A stretch of 7,731 nt of DNA from Actinomycetota bacterium (lineage in GTDB: Bacteria; Actinomycetota; Actinomycetes; Nanopelagicales; Nanopelagicaceae), in NCBI GenBank assembly GCA_009705235.1, contig WLCR01000048.1, positions 1 through 7,731 on the forward strand, written 5' to 3'. The notes beneath the pieces are model-generated. The model made no database searches. It saw nothing but the letters and a program-made list of their open reading frames with translations, and was not told the DNA's origin. Within the stretch, counting starts at the first letter, position 1, and every line of letters begins with the position of its first letter. Positions 7,612 to 7,731 of this stretch are shown here, in pieces. A program made the translations under genes and the position numbers.

Positions 7612-7731
7612 GTGTACGCAATCGTTAAAGCTGGCGGACGCCAGGAGAAGGTCGCAGTTGGCGACACAGTAATCGTTGATCGCATCGACGCTGCTGCTGG
7701 CTCAACTGTTTCATTCCCTGCTGTGCTCGTA
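7612..7731 (+). CDS. rplU: Ribosomal protein bL21 (partial, N-terminal 40 residues)
   Basis: From the GTG at 7612 the frame reads [20 protein letters not shown] and continues [20 protein letters not shown] to the window edge with no stop. The opening '[14 protein letters not shown]' is diagnostic for bL21, a 50S subunit protein that binds 23S rRNA and is usually about 100 residues long, so roughly 60% of the gene is missing. The visible coding part is 66/120 (55%) G+C, visibly richer than the AT-leaning genes before it, consistent with strong codon selection on a highly expressed gene. rpmA (bL27) would be expected next. A promoter candidate and a clean Shine-Dalgarno sequence precede it, so it likely starts its own transcript rather than depending on holA. 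Confidence 0.95.
   Translation, partial: MYAIVKAGGRQEKVAVGDTVIVDRIDAAAGSTVSFPAVLV

Noticed and set aside
7265..7621. A 118-codon open frame on the minus strand across the end of holA and the rplU leader
   Set aside because: No ribosome binding site or recognisable domain, and it is antisense to firm holA and the rplU promoter region; other minus-strand open frames in the window are likewise shadows.

Overview
This is an ordinary housekeeping stretch from an actinobacterium, and every gene reads on the + strand. The gene order, partial nadD - rsfS - histidine phosphatase - tRNA-Ala - leuS - comEA - comEC - holA, follows the arrangement known from Mycobacterium and Streptomyces. The phosphatase most resembles the mycobacterial GpgP-type enzyme. 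Base composition is well below that of typical high-GC actinobacteria. Together with tight packing (11-nt overlaps, gaps of 0-50 nt) this suggests a streamlined, intermediate-GC actinobacterium such as the freshwater acI / Nanopelagicales group. That placement is inference; no taxonomic search was possible.

Layout. Positions 1-75 hold the last codons of a gene that is probably nadD (NAD biosynthesis). Positions 65-442 are rsfS (ribosomal silencing factor) and 432-1082 a histidine-phosphatase gene; the three overlap and form one translationally packed unit. A 46-nt gap (1083-1128) contains a strong imperfect hairpin and leads into tRNA-Ala(GGC) at 1129-1201. leuS (1205-3694) begins only 3 nt after the tRNA, with no Shine-Dalgarno site. 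After a 45-nt gap come comEA (3740-4348) and comEC (about 4348-6570), the DNA-receptor and channel pair of natural transformation, then holA (DNA polymerase III delta, 6583-7521). A 90-nt intergenic region carries a good promoter candidate and a clear ribosome binding site for rplU (ribosomal protein bL21), which runs off the window at 7731.

The genes serve protein synthesis (rsfS, tRNA-Ala, leuS, rplU), DNA uptake (comEA, comEC) and replication (holA). There is no stretch over 300 bases without a gene, and I see no mobile element, CRISPR array or phage gene. I found no undescribed multi-gene system. The points most worth a second look are the tRNA-Ala/leuS junction, the hairpin before the tRNA, the missing conventional start codon of comEC, and rplU sitting directly after holA.
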